Below, in pieces: positions 42,952-51,303 of a stretch of 53,452 bases of DNA (the stretch's first letter is position 1; every line of letters begins with the position of its first letter). Source of the DNA: Saccharospirillaceae bacterium (GTDB lineage Bacteria > Pseudomonadota > Gammaproteobacteria > Pseudomonadales > Natronospirillaceae); assembly GCA_007116635.1 (NCBI GenBank), contig SKIB01000098.1:1-53452 (forward strand), given 5' to 3'. A program made the translations under genes and the position numbers. The notes beneath the pieces are model-generated. The model was not told where the DNA came from, ran no database searches, and saw only the letters and a program-made list of their open reading frames with translations.

Positions 42952-43482
42952 TTATGCAGCGCCTTTTTTCTGTTCAGCAACAGCATGTACCACACGAGTA
43001 ACGCTGGCTGGAATTTCGTTGAGGGTTCTTGCCAGCTTGGTAACTGGAGCCAGGGTAACATTTGCCAACATACCCAATGCTTGATGCAGGGTAGGAAGGC
43101 TCGCCAGACGTTCGATCTGGTCAGCACCCAATAACTCGCCACCAACAGACAGCGCCTTCACTTCAAATGCTTCAGTTTCTTTAGCGAAATCTTTCAGCAA
43201 ACGTGCAGCTGCACCTGGATCTTCCATTGAAAATGCCAACAGAGAAGGACCCACAAAAGCAGAATCAGCACATTCGTACTCGGTGCCTTTAACAGCAATG
43301 CGAGCCAATGTGTTGCGTACTACTTTCAAATAGATGCCTTCAGCGCGCGCCTTGGCACGCAACTGAGTCATTTTTTCAACGGTGACACCACGAGCATCAG
43401 CAATAACTAGTGATAAAGCACTGCCGGCAACCTCGTTGACCTCAGCGACAATCGCTTTTTTGTCTTCGAGTCTTAATGCCAC
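42952..43482 (-). CDS. rplJ: 50S ribosomal protein L10
   Basis: L10 anchors L7/L12 dimers to the ribosome; the L10-L12 complex represses this operon in E. coli. N-terminal RNA-binding domain has [15 protein letters not shown] and [12 protein letters not shown]; the C-terminal helix for L12 ends in an Ala-rich tail. 176 aa (E. coli 165). The start codon is GTG at 43482, with an AGGAG site. Confidence 0.98.
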   Translation of the reverse strand: MALRLEDKKAIVAEVNEVAGSALSLVIADARGVTVEKMTQLRAKARAEGIYLKVVRNTLARIAVKGTEYECADSAFVGPSLLAFSMEDPGAAARLLKDFAKETEAFEVKALSVGGELLGADQIERLASLPTLHQALGMLANVTLAPVTKLARTLNEIPASVTRVVHAVAEQKKGAA

Positions 43483-43688
43483 AGTATTTCTCCTGATTAG
43501 CCGTACTTGACTAGTTCACCACACCCAAGCCATGCTTGGGCTCTCAACGGCGACGGAACACACTCTTAGAGTAGAACCACACCGTCTACGTAGGAAATTA
43601 AGGCTTGCACCACCTACGGTCTTTGACGGCCCCACCCTAGAGTGGGACTACAAAGAACTTTTATTAAGCAGTAACACTGCTAAATGAA
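43483..43688 (-). promoter_or_regulatory. L10 leader (rplJ 5' region)
   Basis: The 206-bp rplA-rplJ gap holds several pairings on the minus strand: CCCAC/GTGGG (43631-43646), a kinked stem ACCGTAGG...CCTACG...ACGGT (about 43578-43622) like the L10(L12)4 binding site, and CCCAAGC-CAT-GCTTGGG (43524-43540) shortly before the rplJ start. The position and the asymmetric stem fit the L10 leader family. Confidence 0.75.
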
Positions 43689-44384
43689 TTACAGATCCAA
43701 TGAAGCTGGATCTATATTCAGACCTGGGCCCATGGTTGAACTCAGGCTGATTTTCTTAATGTATTGACCCTTAGAGGTTGAAGGCTTCAAACGCTTCAGG
43801 TCTGCAACTAGGGCTTCAACGTTCTGCTTAACTGCAGCAGCATCAAAGCTCAACTTGCCCACAGTGCTGTGGATAATACCATTCTTGTCGTTACGGAAGC
43901 GCACCTGACCCGCTTTAGCATTTTTAACTGCTGTGGCAACGTCAGGAGTAACTGTACCAACCTTAGGGTTAGGCATTAGGCCACGTGGACCCAATAGCTG
44001 ACCCAGCTGACCAACCACACGCATGGCATCTGGAGATGCAATCACGGTTTGATAGTTCATGTCACCATTCTTCATGGCTTCGGCCAACTCTTCCATGCCA
44101 ACTGCGTCTGCACCGGCAGCCTTAGCAGCCTCAGCATTTGCGCCCTGAGTAAAGACCGCCACCCGTACAGTCTTACCTGTGCCGTTAGGCAACACAGTAG
44201 AACCACGGACATTTTGATCCGATTTACGTGCATCAATGCCCAGATTAACAGCCAGATCAATGGCCTCTGGGAATTTAACACTGGAAACTTCTTTCAGCAG
44301 AACAACGGCTTCTTCAAAGCTGTAAAGCTTGGTGCTGTCAACCTTGGCGTTGATCGCCTTGGCTCGCTTAGTCAATTTTGCCAT
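43689..44384 (-). CDS. rplA: 50S ribosomal protein L1
   Basis: L1 forms the mobile L1 stalk near the E site; in E. coli it represses rpl[18 protein letters not shown] is the family start at 44384 with a GGAGGG site, six codons inside the longest frame. [15 protein letters not shown] and [15 protein letters not shown] are signatures. 231 aa (E. coli 234). The start is one base after the rplK stop. Confidence 0.98.
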   Translation of the reverse strand: MAKLTKRAKAINAKVDSTKLYSFEEAVVLLKEVSSVKFPEAIDLAVNLGIDARKSDQNVRGSTVLPNGTGKTVRVAVFTQGANAEAAKAAGADAVGMEELAEAMKNGDMNYQTVIASPDAMRVVGQLGQLLGPRGLMPNPKVGTVTPDVATAVKNAKAGQVRFRNDKNGIIHSTVGKLSFDAAAVKQNVEALVADLKRLKPSTSKGQYIKKISLSSTMGPGLNIDPASLDL

Positions 44385-44385
44385 C

Positions 44386-44817
44386 TTAAACACCCTCCAC
44401 ATTCAGGCCCATGCTACGAGCACTACCAGCAATGGTACGCACAGCAGCATCCATGTCTGCAGCTGTCAAATCAGGCTGCTTCATGGTTGCAATCTCTTCC
44501 AGCTGAGCACGGGTTACAGTGCCAACTTTTTGCGAATTGGGAGTGGACGAACCACTTTTAATGCCAGCAGCCTTCTTAAGCAAGATGGAAGCTGGTGGCG
44601 TTTTAGTGATAAAGGTGAAGCTTTTATCGCTGTAAACCGTGATAACCACAGGAATTGGCAAACCAGGCTCCAACTTTTGCGTTGCAGCATTGAATGCTTT
44701 ACAAAATTCCATGATGTTACAGCCTTTCTGACCCAAAGCCGGACCTACTGGTGGACTTGGATTAGCTTGGCCAGCCTTTACTTGCAGCTTAATATAGCCA
44801 GTAACTTTCTTTGCCAT
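44386..44817 (-). CDS. rplK: 50S ribosomal protein L11
   Basis: L11 of the GTPase centre, needed for RelA activation and bound by thiopeptides. It starts [21 protein letters not shown], keeps the proline-rich [21 protein letters not shown] segment and ends [10 protein letters not shown]. 143 aa (E. coli 142). Confidence 0.99.
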   Translation of the reverse strand: MAKKVTGYIKLQVKAGQANPSPPVGPALGQKGCNIMEFCKAFNAATQKLEPGLPIPVVITVYSDKSFTFITKTPPASILLKKAAGIKSGSSTPNSQKVGTVTRAQLEEIATMKQPDLTAADMDAAVRTIAGSARSMGLNVEGV

Positions 44818-44880
44818 TTTTACCTCTACTTGGGTTCAAACGCCCTTAGGCTCCCCGATCAATAATGAGCCCTAGGCTCG

Positions 44881-45429
44881 CTAAACCTTTTCAACCTGAC
44901 CAAACTCCAGCTCAACTGGCGTTGGACGACCAAAAATAGAAACAGACACCTGCAAGCGACTCTTTTCGTAGTTAACCCGTTCCACCGTGCCATTAAAATC
45001 GGCAAAAGGACCCTCGGTCACACGCACCATCTCACCAGGTTCAAAAATTGTTTTCTGCGTTGGCTTTTCAGCACCATCGCGGACACGTGAAAGAATAGTA
45101 TCCACCTCTTTGGCAGACAATGGCGCCGGCTTCTCAGGACGACCACCAATAAAGCCCAGCACTCGATTTGTGCCATTCACCAAGTGCCAGGTCGGCTCTT
45201 CCATGACCATCTGCACCAGCACATAACCAGGATAAAACTTGCGCTCGCTCTTGCGCTTCTTACCATCGCGCATCTCAATCACAGTCTCAGTAGGAACCAA
45301 GACCTCACCAAACTTGTCAGTCAGACCTTGAATCTCAGCCTGCTCTTTAATACTTGCCGCAACACGCTTTTCAAAACCAGAATAGGCATGCACAGCATAC
45401 CAACGCATAGAAGCCTGAGAATCTGACAT
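44881..45429 (-). CDS. nusG: Transcription termination/antitermination factor NusG
   Basis: NusG binds RNA polymerase through its NGN domain ([18 protein letters not shown]) and links it to Rho or S10 through its KOW domain ([19 protein letters not shown]). 182 aa (E. coli 181). It lies directly downstream of secE. Confidence 0.99.
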   Translation of the reverse strand: MSDSQASMRWYAVHAYSGFEKRVAASIKEQAEIQGLTDKFGEVLVPTETVIEMRDGKKRKSERKFYPGYVLVQMVMEEPTWHLVNGTNRVLGFIGGRPEKPAPLSAKEVDTILSRVRDGAEKPTQKTIFEPGEMVRVTEGPFADFNGTVERVNYEKSRLQVSVSIFGRPTPVELEFGQVEKV

Positions 45430-45439
45430 CGAAACCTCG

Positions 45440-45811
45440 TTAACCCAAGAAAATGGACAGAATGGTGCTAATCATCCAATCAAAGAACCAAAAGCAAAGA
45501 GCAACGAACAGAACAGCCGCCAAAACCAACAAAGTGGTCTGAGTTGTCTCTTGGCGAGTTGGGCGAACCATTCGTCGCACCTCAACCCAAGCCTCTTTAC
45601 GCAACTGATTGATCCGACGACCCTTTGCAGTAGTAACAGCAACACCAACAGCCAACACAAACAACAACAACACCGCACTAACGCGCAATAACTGCGACTG
45701 CTCGGCATAAATTGCATTACCAGCAATGGCCAGCACCACCAGTGCGACTACCAAAACCCACTTTGACCACTCTAAGAATGCGTTTGGCTTGACTTCAGCT
45801 TGAGAACTCAT
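45440..45811 (-). CDS. secE: Protein translocase subunit SecE
   Basis: Essential SecYEG subunit. Three membrane segments (about 17-35, 40-60, 95-118), the gammaproteobacterial form of 123 aa (E. coli 127), with the conserved amphipathic helix motif [20 protein letters not shown] before the last segment. The ribosome site is AGGGT close to the ATG. Confidence 0.98.
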   Translation of the reverse strand: MSSQAEVKPNAFLEWSKWVLVVALVVLAIAGNAIYAEQSQLLRVSAVLLLFVLAVGVAVTTAKGRRINQLRKEAWVEVRRMVRPTRQETTQTTLLVLAAVLFVALCFWFFDWMISTILSIFLG

Positions 45812-45843
45812 AGGTTACCCTAACTCATGAAAATAAAAGATAG

Positions 45844-45919
45844 TGGCAGGCCAGGAGGGACTCGAACCCCCAACACCCGGTTTTGGAGACCGGTGCTCTA
45901 CCAATTGAACTACTGGCCT
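45844..45919 (-). tRNA. tRNA-Trp (CCA)
   Basis: 76 nt cloverleaf with the acceptor AGGCCAG/CTGGCCT, D arm TTCAATTGGTAGAG, anticodon CCA in loop CTCCAAA, T arm GGTTCGAGTC and encoded 3' CCA. It directly precedes secE. Confidence 0.97.
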
Positions 45920-45979
45920 GTAGCTTAAACAGGGTTGCGAATATTAGTACAACCACCAATAAAGTGCAACCCAGTTTAA

Positions 45980-46054
45980 TGGTGCTCACGATGAGATTTG
46001 AACTCATGACCTCTTCATTACCAATGAAGTGCTCTACCCCTGAGCTACGCGAGC
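45980..46054 (-). tRNA. tRNA-Thr (GGT)
   Basis: 75 nt, acceptor GCTCGCG/CGTGAGC, anticodon loop TTGGTAA giving GGT, T arm AGTTCAAATCT, encoded CCA. The 60-bp space to tRNA-Trp has no tuf gene. Confidence 0.97.
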
Positions 46055-46060
46055 CTAACT

Positions 46061-46134
<74 letters not shown>

Positions 46135-46142
46135 TGAGAAGG

Positions 46143-46226
46143 TGGTGGAGGGGGACGGATTCGAACCATCGAAGCTTACGCGGCAGATTTACAGTCTGCT
46201 CCCTTTGACCACTCGGGAACCCCTCC
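46143..46226 (-). tRNA. tRNA-Tyr (GTA)
   Basis: 84 nt class II tRNA with a variable arm, acceptor GGAGGGG/CCCCTCC, anticodon loop CTGTAAA giving GTA, encoded CCA. First in the tRNA cluster. Confidence 0.97.
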
Positions 46227-46237
46227 AGACGCTGTGC

Positions 46238-46265
46238 ATTTTGCCACTTATGATTTATTTGTCAA
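46238..46265 (-). promoter_or_regulatory. Promoter of the tRNA-secE-nusG unit
   Basis: On the minus strand -35 TTGACA (46260-46265), 16-bp spacer, -10 CAAAAT (46238-46243), then a GC-rich discriminator, about 11 bp before the mature tRNA-Tyr 5' end. An A/T-rich stretch upstream may act as an UP element. Confidence 0.65.
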
Positions 46266-46374
46266 ATGGTTTTTTTAGAAACTTTAAAAAACCCAAAGAA
46301 AATCAAAGAGTTGCAAAACTCAACGAGCTAGCAATGGCGAGCTATCTTAATGATTTCTACGGCAATTGCAAGGC

Positions 46375-47142
46375 CTAACAAGATCTAAAGTTAAAATTAA
46401 TTTCAGGCCAAGTTGTGCGCACGTCTTGTTCATGAGCCTGCCAGTCTGCAGCCAAAACCAACAATTGAAAACGTCGCACCGTCCTTGAGCGCACAATTGT
46501 CTTTGCCTGAAACCCAGAATCCAAGGCCGACTGGCGCCTTGAACTGGCGTTTTCCTCTGAAGAGAACACGCCTAAGGACACTGAATAGGGGTTATCAAAG
46601 CCACTGGTCAAGGCCGCATCCTGCCATAACTCAACTGCCTTGGCAGTAATCTCTTGGGCTTGCGCACGTGTTTCTGCACTTTGATCCACCACCCAAAATA
46701 ACTGGGATAATACTTGTTCTTCTTGACTCAACTCAGCAGTTAAATTCTTTGATTGCCAGTAACTGTTAATTGCATCAATTTCCTGCCGAGCCCCCTGCAA
46801 AACAACGCAGCTTCCCTGCAAGGCATCAGCCCCCCTAACTTCATCCCCACTAGTTGCCTCTACCCTGGGCTGTAGTCTCTGCAGAGCATGACGCAACTGA
46901 ACAACCAGTTCCTCATCGGCCATGCCTGAGGGCCTTGGCGCCCGCTCTGACAACTGCTGATCAGTTACTTCAAGCGAGTTTGCTGACCGCTCAGCTTGCA
47001 TTACCTGATCAGGGGCAGGCTCTGCTACATTTAACTGAGATTCGGAATGTCTATGAAAAATCAACTCGGTCTTTGGCAACAACCAATACCAAATTGCCAC
47101 AATCACATTGGCTACTAACAGCAACAGAGCCAGCTTACGCAT
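46375..47142 (-). CDS. SPOR-like single-pass membrane protein
   Basis: Protein of 255 aa with an N-terminal membrane anchor (about 4-21), a low-complexity Glu/Gln/Ser region, and a C-terminal segment (about 185-250) of SPOR type: NPYSVSLGVFSSEENA, repeated later as a beta strand RRFQLLVLAA. SPOR domains bind denuded peptidoglycan at the septum. A gene of this kind follows coaX in Pseudomonas-like genomes. It overlaps the coaX 3' end by eight bases; ribosome site AGGAGA. Function beyond the domain is unknown. Confidence 0.75.
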   Translation of the reverse strand: MRKLALLLLVANVIVAIWYWLLPKTELIFHRHSESQLNVAEPAPDQVMQAERSANSLEVTDQQLSERAPRPSGMADEELVVQLRHALQRLQPRVEATSGDEVRGADALQGSCVVLQGARQEIDAINSYWQSKNLTAELSQEEQVLSQLFWVVDQSAETRAQAQEITAKAVELWQDAALTSGFDNPYSVSLGVFSSEENASSRRQSALDSGFQAKTIVRSRTVRRFQLLVLAADWQAHEQDVRTTWPEINFNFRSC

Positions 47143-47818
47143 CTACTTCTCCTGATTCATACCAGTACCGCAAACCCTGTAATACCAGGTCGTCCTGCCA
47201 TTTTGCCTGTGGCAACAACGGCATTAGGGCACCGGCATCGCCGCCAGTGCAAATTAGCATGGCCCCAGGGTATTGCTGCAACCATTGGCTAAGTAGCAAT
47301 TGAATCGGCCAATAATAACCCCGACCTATGGCCTGGTCTGTGCTATGTGCCAGCTGCAGCTGACCATCAAATTGTGCCTGGCGCAACTGAGCAGTATCAT
47401 TAAAGAGCGCCTTCTTCATGGTATTGAAGCCCACTGTTATCAAGCCACCAAGATGTCGTTCATAGGTGAAGAGATCAAAGGTCGTGGCCGTACCCATATC
47501 CACCACAATGGCCGTTTGTCCTAGCGCTAGCTTAGGCCGAACGGCCAACATCGCCAACCAACGATCCAACCCTAGGCGCTCGGGCTCATACTGCAGATAA
47601 AAGCCGCCAAAACCCTGCTTCACGCTTGGCTTTATCCAGGGCAAGCGCTCCAATTGCGACAATGCAAAGGGCCGCACTGAGGAGACCAGCCATTGGTCCA
47701 CTGTAATGTCGGTAACAAAATCGAGCAACTCGGTCTCAGCACCCACATAGTCACGGCCTTGCCATTGCCATTTACAACGACTATTACCCATATCAAGCCA
47801 AAAACATTGATCAGACAC
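47135..47818 (-). CDS. coaX: Type III pantothenate kinase
   Basis: First enzyme of coenzyme A synthesis, phosphorylating pantothenate with ATP. ASKHA-fold motifs are LDMGNSRCKW (phosphate 1), GLDRWLAMLA and VVDMGTATTFDL, with GGLITVG and CTGGDAGAL further on. The frame is open to a TTG at 47842 and an ATG at 47836; I prefer GTG 47818 because GGTGAGG lies about 9 nt upstream and the protein then starts at the usual place (227 aa), overlapping the birA stop by eight bases. Confidence 0.92.
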   Translation of the reverse strand: MSDQCFWLDMGNSRCKWQWQGRDYVGAETELLDFVTDITVDQWLVSSVRPFALSQLERLPWIKPSVKQGFGGFYLQYEPERLGLDRWLAMLAVRPKLALGQTAIVVDMGTATTFDLFTYERHLGGLITVGFNTMKKALFNDTAQLRQAQFDGQLQLAHSTDQAIGRGYYWPIQLLLSQWLQQYPGAMLICTGGDAGALMPLLPQAKWQDDLVLQGLRYWYESGEVDA

Positions 47819-48773
47819 GTACGGATACCTCACCATGATCAAAGACTTGGCACTGACCGTTCACTAAAACCATAAGCCTGCCCTGATCATCTATGCCCTG
47901 TGCTTGCCCCTTCAACACAGCATTATTGGTGTGCACCCTGACCTCACGCTGCAACAAATAATCAAAGCCTGGCCATTGCTGATGCAACCATGTCATGCCT
48001 TGGGCCAGATGGCGGTCAGAGGCCTCTACCACCGCCTGTATCAAGTAAGCAAGCAAAGTGGAGCGCTCGATGGCCTGGGGCAAATGAGCATTGACATGGG
48101 TGGTTGGCCGAGCCACAAGAGTTGAGTCAAGGCTGTGATTAACATTCATGCCAACCCCGATTACTAGACGCGCACTGCTATCCTCTTTTACTCTTAACTC
48201 TACTAGAATGCCAGCTACCTTAGCATCCGCCAGATAAATATCATTTGGCCACTTAACCATTGCCTTAGCCAATCCAAGCTTTCGCAACATGTCTGCAATG
48301 GCAACACCCAGACTCAAACTTAGGCCAGGCAAACACACCAAGGGCACACTTGCCAAAGCAAATGAACAAGCTAGGTTACTTGCCATGGGCGTGTACCAGG
48401 TACGCCCCTGACGACCCCTACCCTCATATTGATGCTCAGAACTAAGGATTGCGTAACCCGTCTGGCCACTCAAGGCACCCAGTAATGCCGCATTAGTACT
48501 ATTAATGCTGGCAACCAGCTGCAAATTCTCAATTCTTTTTGTCAGCCTTGCCGCACTCAGGACAGACAATACATTCTGCCTATGCAATAGACTCACGTCT
48601 GGAGCCACTCGATACCCACGACCACGGACCGACCAAATCGGAAGCCCTAAGGACTCCAGGTGCTTAATCATTTGCCAGACACGCGCCCGACTAATACCTA
48701 GCTGCTTGGCTAGATCATTACCACTGTGATAGCCGGGTTCACGTAACAAATCTACCAAGGCATCTATTTGCAT
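47811..48773 (-). CDS. birA: Bifunctional biotin ligase/biotin operon repressor BirA
   Basis: Biotinylates the biotin carboxyl carrier protein and represses biotin genes. The N-terminal winged helix (about 1-60, GNDLAKQLGISRARVWQMIKHL type) shows the repressor form. The catalytic domain has EGRGRQGRTW and KWPNDIYLAD, and the C-terminal SH3-like part ends in a DHGEVSVRV stretch. ATG 48773 gives 320 aa (E. coli 321). It overlaps or abuts the upstream oxyR stop. Confidence 0.95.
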   Translation of the reverse strand: MQIDALVDLLREPGYHSGNDLAKQLGISRARVWQMIKHLESLGLPIWSVRGRGYRVAPDVSLLHRQNVLSVLSAARLTKRIENLQLVASINSTNAALLGALSGQTGYAILSSEHQYEGRGRQGRTWYTPMASNLACSFALASVPLVCLPGLSLSLGVAIADMLRKLGLAKAMVKWPNDIYLADAKVAGILVELRVKEDSSARLVIGVGMNVNHSLDSTLVARPTTHVNAHLPQAIERSTLLAYLIQAVVEASDRHLAQGMTWLHQQWPGFDYLLQREVRVHTNNAVLKGQAQGIDDQGRLMVLVNGQCQVFDHGEVSVRV

Positions 48774-49660
48774 TGCTTGCGCTCTTTTAATTGGCAAATA
48801 ATATCACCCAGAGCATGAAACGCCTCAAGCCTAGCACTGCCTTTACGCCATACCAAACCGATTTCCCGATAGTGATCCTCTCCCATGGGTTCTATGCTGA
48901 TGCAGGGATAATTCTGTTTCAAACTGGCAATACTCAGCTCAGGTAAGTAGGTAACCCCTAGGCGACTAGCAACCATCTGAACCAGAGTTGCCAGACTGGT
49001 AGCTGAAAAGCCACTGACTTTGTTTCTATTATGTAAATTACAGGCTGCCAGGGCATGGTCTCGTAAGCAATGCCCCTCTTCTAACAGCATCACACTGTCA
49101 TCTATCATTTCTTCTGGATTCAAACCTTCACTTATTGGGTAATCAGGGTGATAAGCAAAATAAAAAGGATCCTTAAAGAGAACCAGCTGCTCTACCGCAC
49201 GCATCGGCATGGGCAAGGCTAGCAACAACAGATCCAGCTGACCATCTAGCAATGCAGCATGTAAATTTGCAGTTAAATCTTCACGAATGTACAGCTGCAG
49301 GTTTGGATGCCGTGACTGACATTCGGCGACAAAGTCGGCCAACACATAGGGCGCTATGGTGGGAATCACCCCAAGCTTTATTGGGCCAGACAAGGGGTCT
49401 TTGGCAGCCGTTGCCAGCTCCTGCATGCGTTCAAGCTCCAAAAGTACTTTTTTTGCCTGCACCACCAGATCCAAACCGATAGGGGTCATGGTCACCTGGC
49501 GATTGGTGCGATCCACTACCTGCACTCCTAGCCTGTCTTCCAGCTCTTTAATGGCAATGCTAAAAGCCGATTGACTGACAAAACAATTCTCAGCTGCGCG
49601 ACCAAAATGCGAAAACTGCGCCAAGCTTACCAAGTAACGAAGCTGCTTTGTTGATAACAT
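48764..49660 (-). CDS. oxyR: Hydrogen-peroxide-sensing LysR regulator OxyR
   Basis: LysR-type activator of the peroxide response. The N-terminal HTH (about 1-60, GRAAENCFVSQSAFSIAIKEL) and the effector domain are complete in 298 aa. The redox cysteines lie in EEGHCLRDHALAAC, C198 and C207, the same nine-residue spacing as C199/C208 of E. coli OxyR. It is immediately upstream of birA and probably co-transcribed. A short open frame of 36 codons lies just upstream. Confidence 0.93.
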   Translation of the reverse strand: MLSTKQLRYLVSLAQFSHFGRAAENCFVSQSAFSIAIKELEDRLGVQVVDRTNRQVTMTPIGLDLVVQAKKVLLELERMQELATAAKDPLSGPIKLGVIPTIAPYVLADFVAECQSRHPNLQLYIREDLTANLHAALLDGQLDLLLLALPMPMRAVEQLVLFKDPFYFAYHPDYPISEGLNPEEMIDDSVMLLEEGHCLRDHALAACNLHNRNKVSGFSATSLATLVQMVASRLGVTYLPELSIASLKQNYPCISIEPMGEDHYREIGLVWRKGSARLEAFHALGDIICQLKERKQCK

Positions 49661-49687
49661 CTACTCTTGTACTCTTGCTTCCAGGAT

Positions 49688-49798
49688 TCATTTACTAAAG
49701 GATACTAAGATTACCAGTACATAACTAGCAATGCTCAGCCTGAACACAGGTTGAATATCCATTGACAGCACCCTTGCAGGAATTTTTTTTCTAGCCAT
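49688..49798 (-). CDS. Possible small membrane peptide upstream of oxyR
   Basis: An open frame of 36 codons starting at ATG 49798, ending 27 bp before oxyR on the same strand. It encodes a basic start (MARKKIPARV) and a hydrophobic tail (LSIASYVLVILVSF), so it could be a small membrane protein or leader peptide. The ribosome site is weak and no homologue is recognised; it may be chance. Confidence 0.3.
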   Translation of the reverse strand: MARKKIPARVLSMDIQPVFRLSIASYVLVILVSFSK

Positions 49799-49828
49799 AA
49801 TCTCGCTTTCGTTCTGTGTGGTGACCTT

Positions 49829-50806
49829 ATGAAAGCTCAAACTCTTTGTTTTACAACACTTGGCCTGTTTCTCATGGCCTGCGATCCTGACAATCAACAA
49901 CCAAGCGAACAATCCGTTGCAAAGGTGGATGGCTTTTGGCAAGGTGTTCTGCCATGTGAAGACTGCAAGGGTCAAGATTGGCAATTACGTCTTGAGGATC
50001 AACAATACCAGTTGGTTATCCACCAACTAGGAGAGCAGATCATCAGTGAAAGCCAAATTGGGCAATTTCAAATTGAAGGTGATCGCCTTAGCCTTGGCCA
50101 AGACTGGCAATTCCAAATCACCCAGACAGGCTTAACACTATTGGATTCACAGGGCCAACTGAAAAAGTCTGAACAGAATTACAGCCTACTAAAGAGAAGT
50201 GATGCTGCAGTGCAACAGCTGCAAGGCTATTATTTCTACTATGCCGACGGCCACCTCCTGTTCCCTTGTGACAGTGAACAAGTCTTGCCCATACGCGGCA
50301 ACCAACAACGCCTTGAATTGGAGCGGCAGTTCCTGGAACTTGGCCCAAATGAACGAGGCTATTTTGTAGAGCTGTTTGGTCAGTACCAGGACAAGCCAGC
50401 GGATGAAGAAGGCTGGCCAATTCAACTTGAGGTCCTGAGCAATAACGGCTTACAACCAAACCTCACCTGCCAGGCTCCAGATCTTGAGCAAAGTTGGCAA
50501 TTAACTCAGATGGCAGACTTTGATTTAGGCGACGCTATGCCAGATATTCGCTTTGAACAAGGCAGGGTAACAGGGTTCAGTGGCTGCAATCGATTCTTTG
50601 GCTCTTATCATGGCCGACAGCAACAAATCGAAATGCCTTCATTAGCCAGCACACGCATGTATTGCCAAGATAACATGACAATCGAAGATCAATTTCTCAA
50701 ACTACTGAAACAAGTTGACAACTGGCAGATTGAAGAAGGCATGCTGCAACTACTCAATCAGCAAGAACTACTGATGACTCTGCAGCCTGCAGCAAACGAA
50801 TCGTAA
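49829..50806 (+). CDS. NlpE/META-domain lipoprotein
   Basis: Envelope lipoprotein of 325 aa. A lipobox LMAC gives lipidation at C18, followed by Asp at +2. Residues about 30-130 match the NlpE N-terminal domain, with the CxxC pair C43/C46 in LPCEDC. Then a middle beta domain (GYYFYYADGHLLFPCDS) and a C-terminal META/HslJ domain with VTGFSGCNRFFGSY and STRMYCQDNM. NlpE senses copper and envelope stress and signals to Cpx in E. coli; META domains occur in secreted or heat-shock proteins. The gene is divergent from oxyR. Its exact role is unknown. Confidence 0.85.
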   Translation: MKAQTLCFTTLGLFLMACDPDNQQPSEQSVAKVDGFWQGVLPCEDCKGQDWQLRLEDQQYQLVIHQLGEQIISESQIGQFQIEGDRLSLGQDWQFQITQTGLTLLDSQGQLKKSEQNYSLLKRSDAAVQQLQGYYFYYADGHLLFPCDSEQVLPIRGNQQRLELERQFLELGPNERGYFVELFGQYQDKPADEEGWPIQLEVLSNNGLQPNLTCQAPDLEQSWQLTQMADFDLGDAMPDIRFEQGRVTGFSGCNRFFGSYHGRQQQIEMPSLASTRMYCQDNMTIEDQFLKLLKQVDNWQIEEGMLQLLNQQELLMTLQPAANES

Positions 50807-50813
50807 AGCAAGC

Positions 50814-50829
50814 CCTGGTTAGAACCAGG
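50814..50829. terminator. Weak hairpin between convergent genes
   Basis: CCTGGT-TAGA-ACCAGG in the 65-bp gap between the lipoprotein gene and rimI. No T tract on either strand, so terminator function is doubtful. Confidence 0.35.
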
Positions 50830-50871
50830 CAAGCTTAGCAATACTGGTGCCAAGGGAATCACACCATAATA

Positions 50872-51303
50872 TCAGCGCAGGGAGCAGGTCATGAGCAGGG
50901 CATCAGCATCAGGGTAATAATTCTTACGTATTGCCTGAAGTTGATAGCCCTGCTGCTGATAAAGCTTAATTGCAGGCGGATTATTACTGGCAACCTCTAG
51001 CCAAAGCTGCTCAACTCCCGAATCTAAGGCCATCTGCTGCCAAACTTGGTGTATGGCTCGAGCCATGCCCTGGCGTTGACAGTCGGGCGCCACCGCCAAA
51101 GACAACAACTCCCATTCAGGCCCCATGGCTCTTGCCAGTAAATAGGCTTGCAGCCGATCACCAGCACTGACAATCGCCAGACTGTTGTCTAGCTTCAGGC
51201 TATTAACAAAGTTGCCGCCCATGGGCGTGGTTTGCAATTCTTGCTCCAAGAGCAACAACTGCGGTAACCATTTGGCTTGCATGCCCTGTACTCTAACGCT
51301 CAT
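50872..51303 (-). CDS. rimI: Ribosomal protein S18 alanine N-acetyltransferase RimI
   Basis: GNAT acetyltransferase that modifies the N-terminus of S18. 143 aa with the acetyl-CoA loop VAPDCQRQGMARAI and the RimI end LEVASNNPPAIKLYQQQGYQ plus RKNYYP and DALLMTCSLR. It overlaps the upstream holD-like gene by 11 bp, the conserved holD-rimI pairing of gammaproteobacteria. Confidence 0.92.
   Translation of the reverse strand: MSVRVQGMQAKWLPQLLLLEQELQTTPMGGNFVNSLKLDNSLAIVSAGDRLQAYLLARAMGPEWELLSLAVAPDCQRQGMARAIHQVWQQMALDSGVEQLWLEVASNNPPAIKLYQQQGYQLQAIRKNYYPDADALLMTCSLR

Noticed and set aside
46308-46321. GAGTT/AACTC hairpin between the SPOR gene and the tRNAs as terminator
   Set aside because: Five-bp AT-rich stem with an interrupted T stretch; too weak to call.
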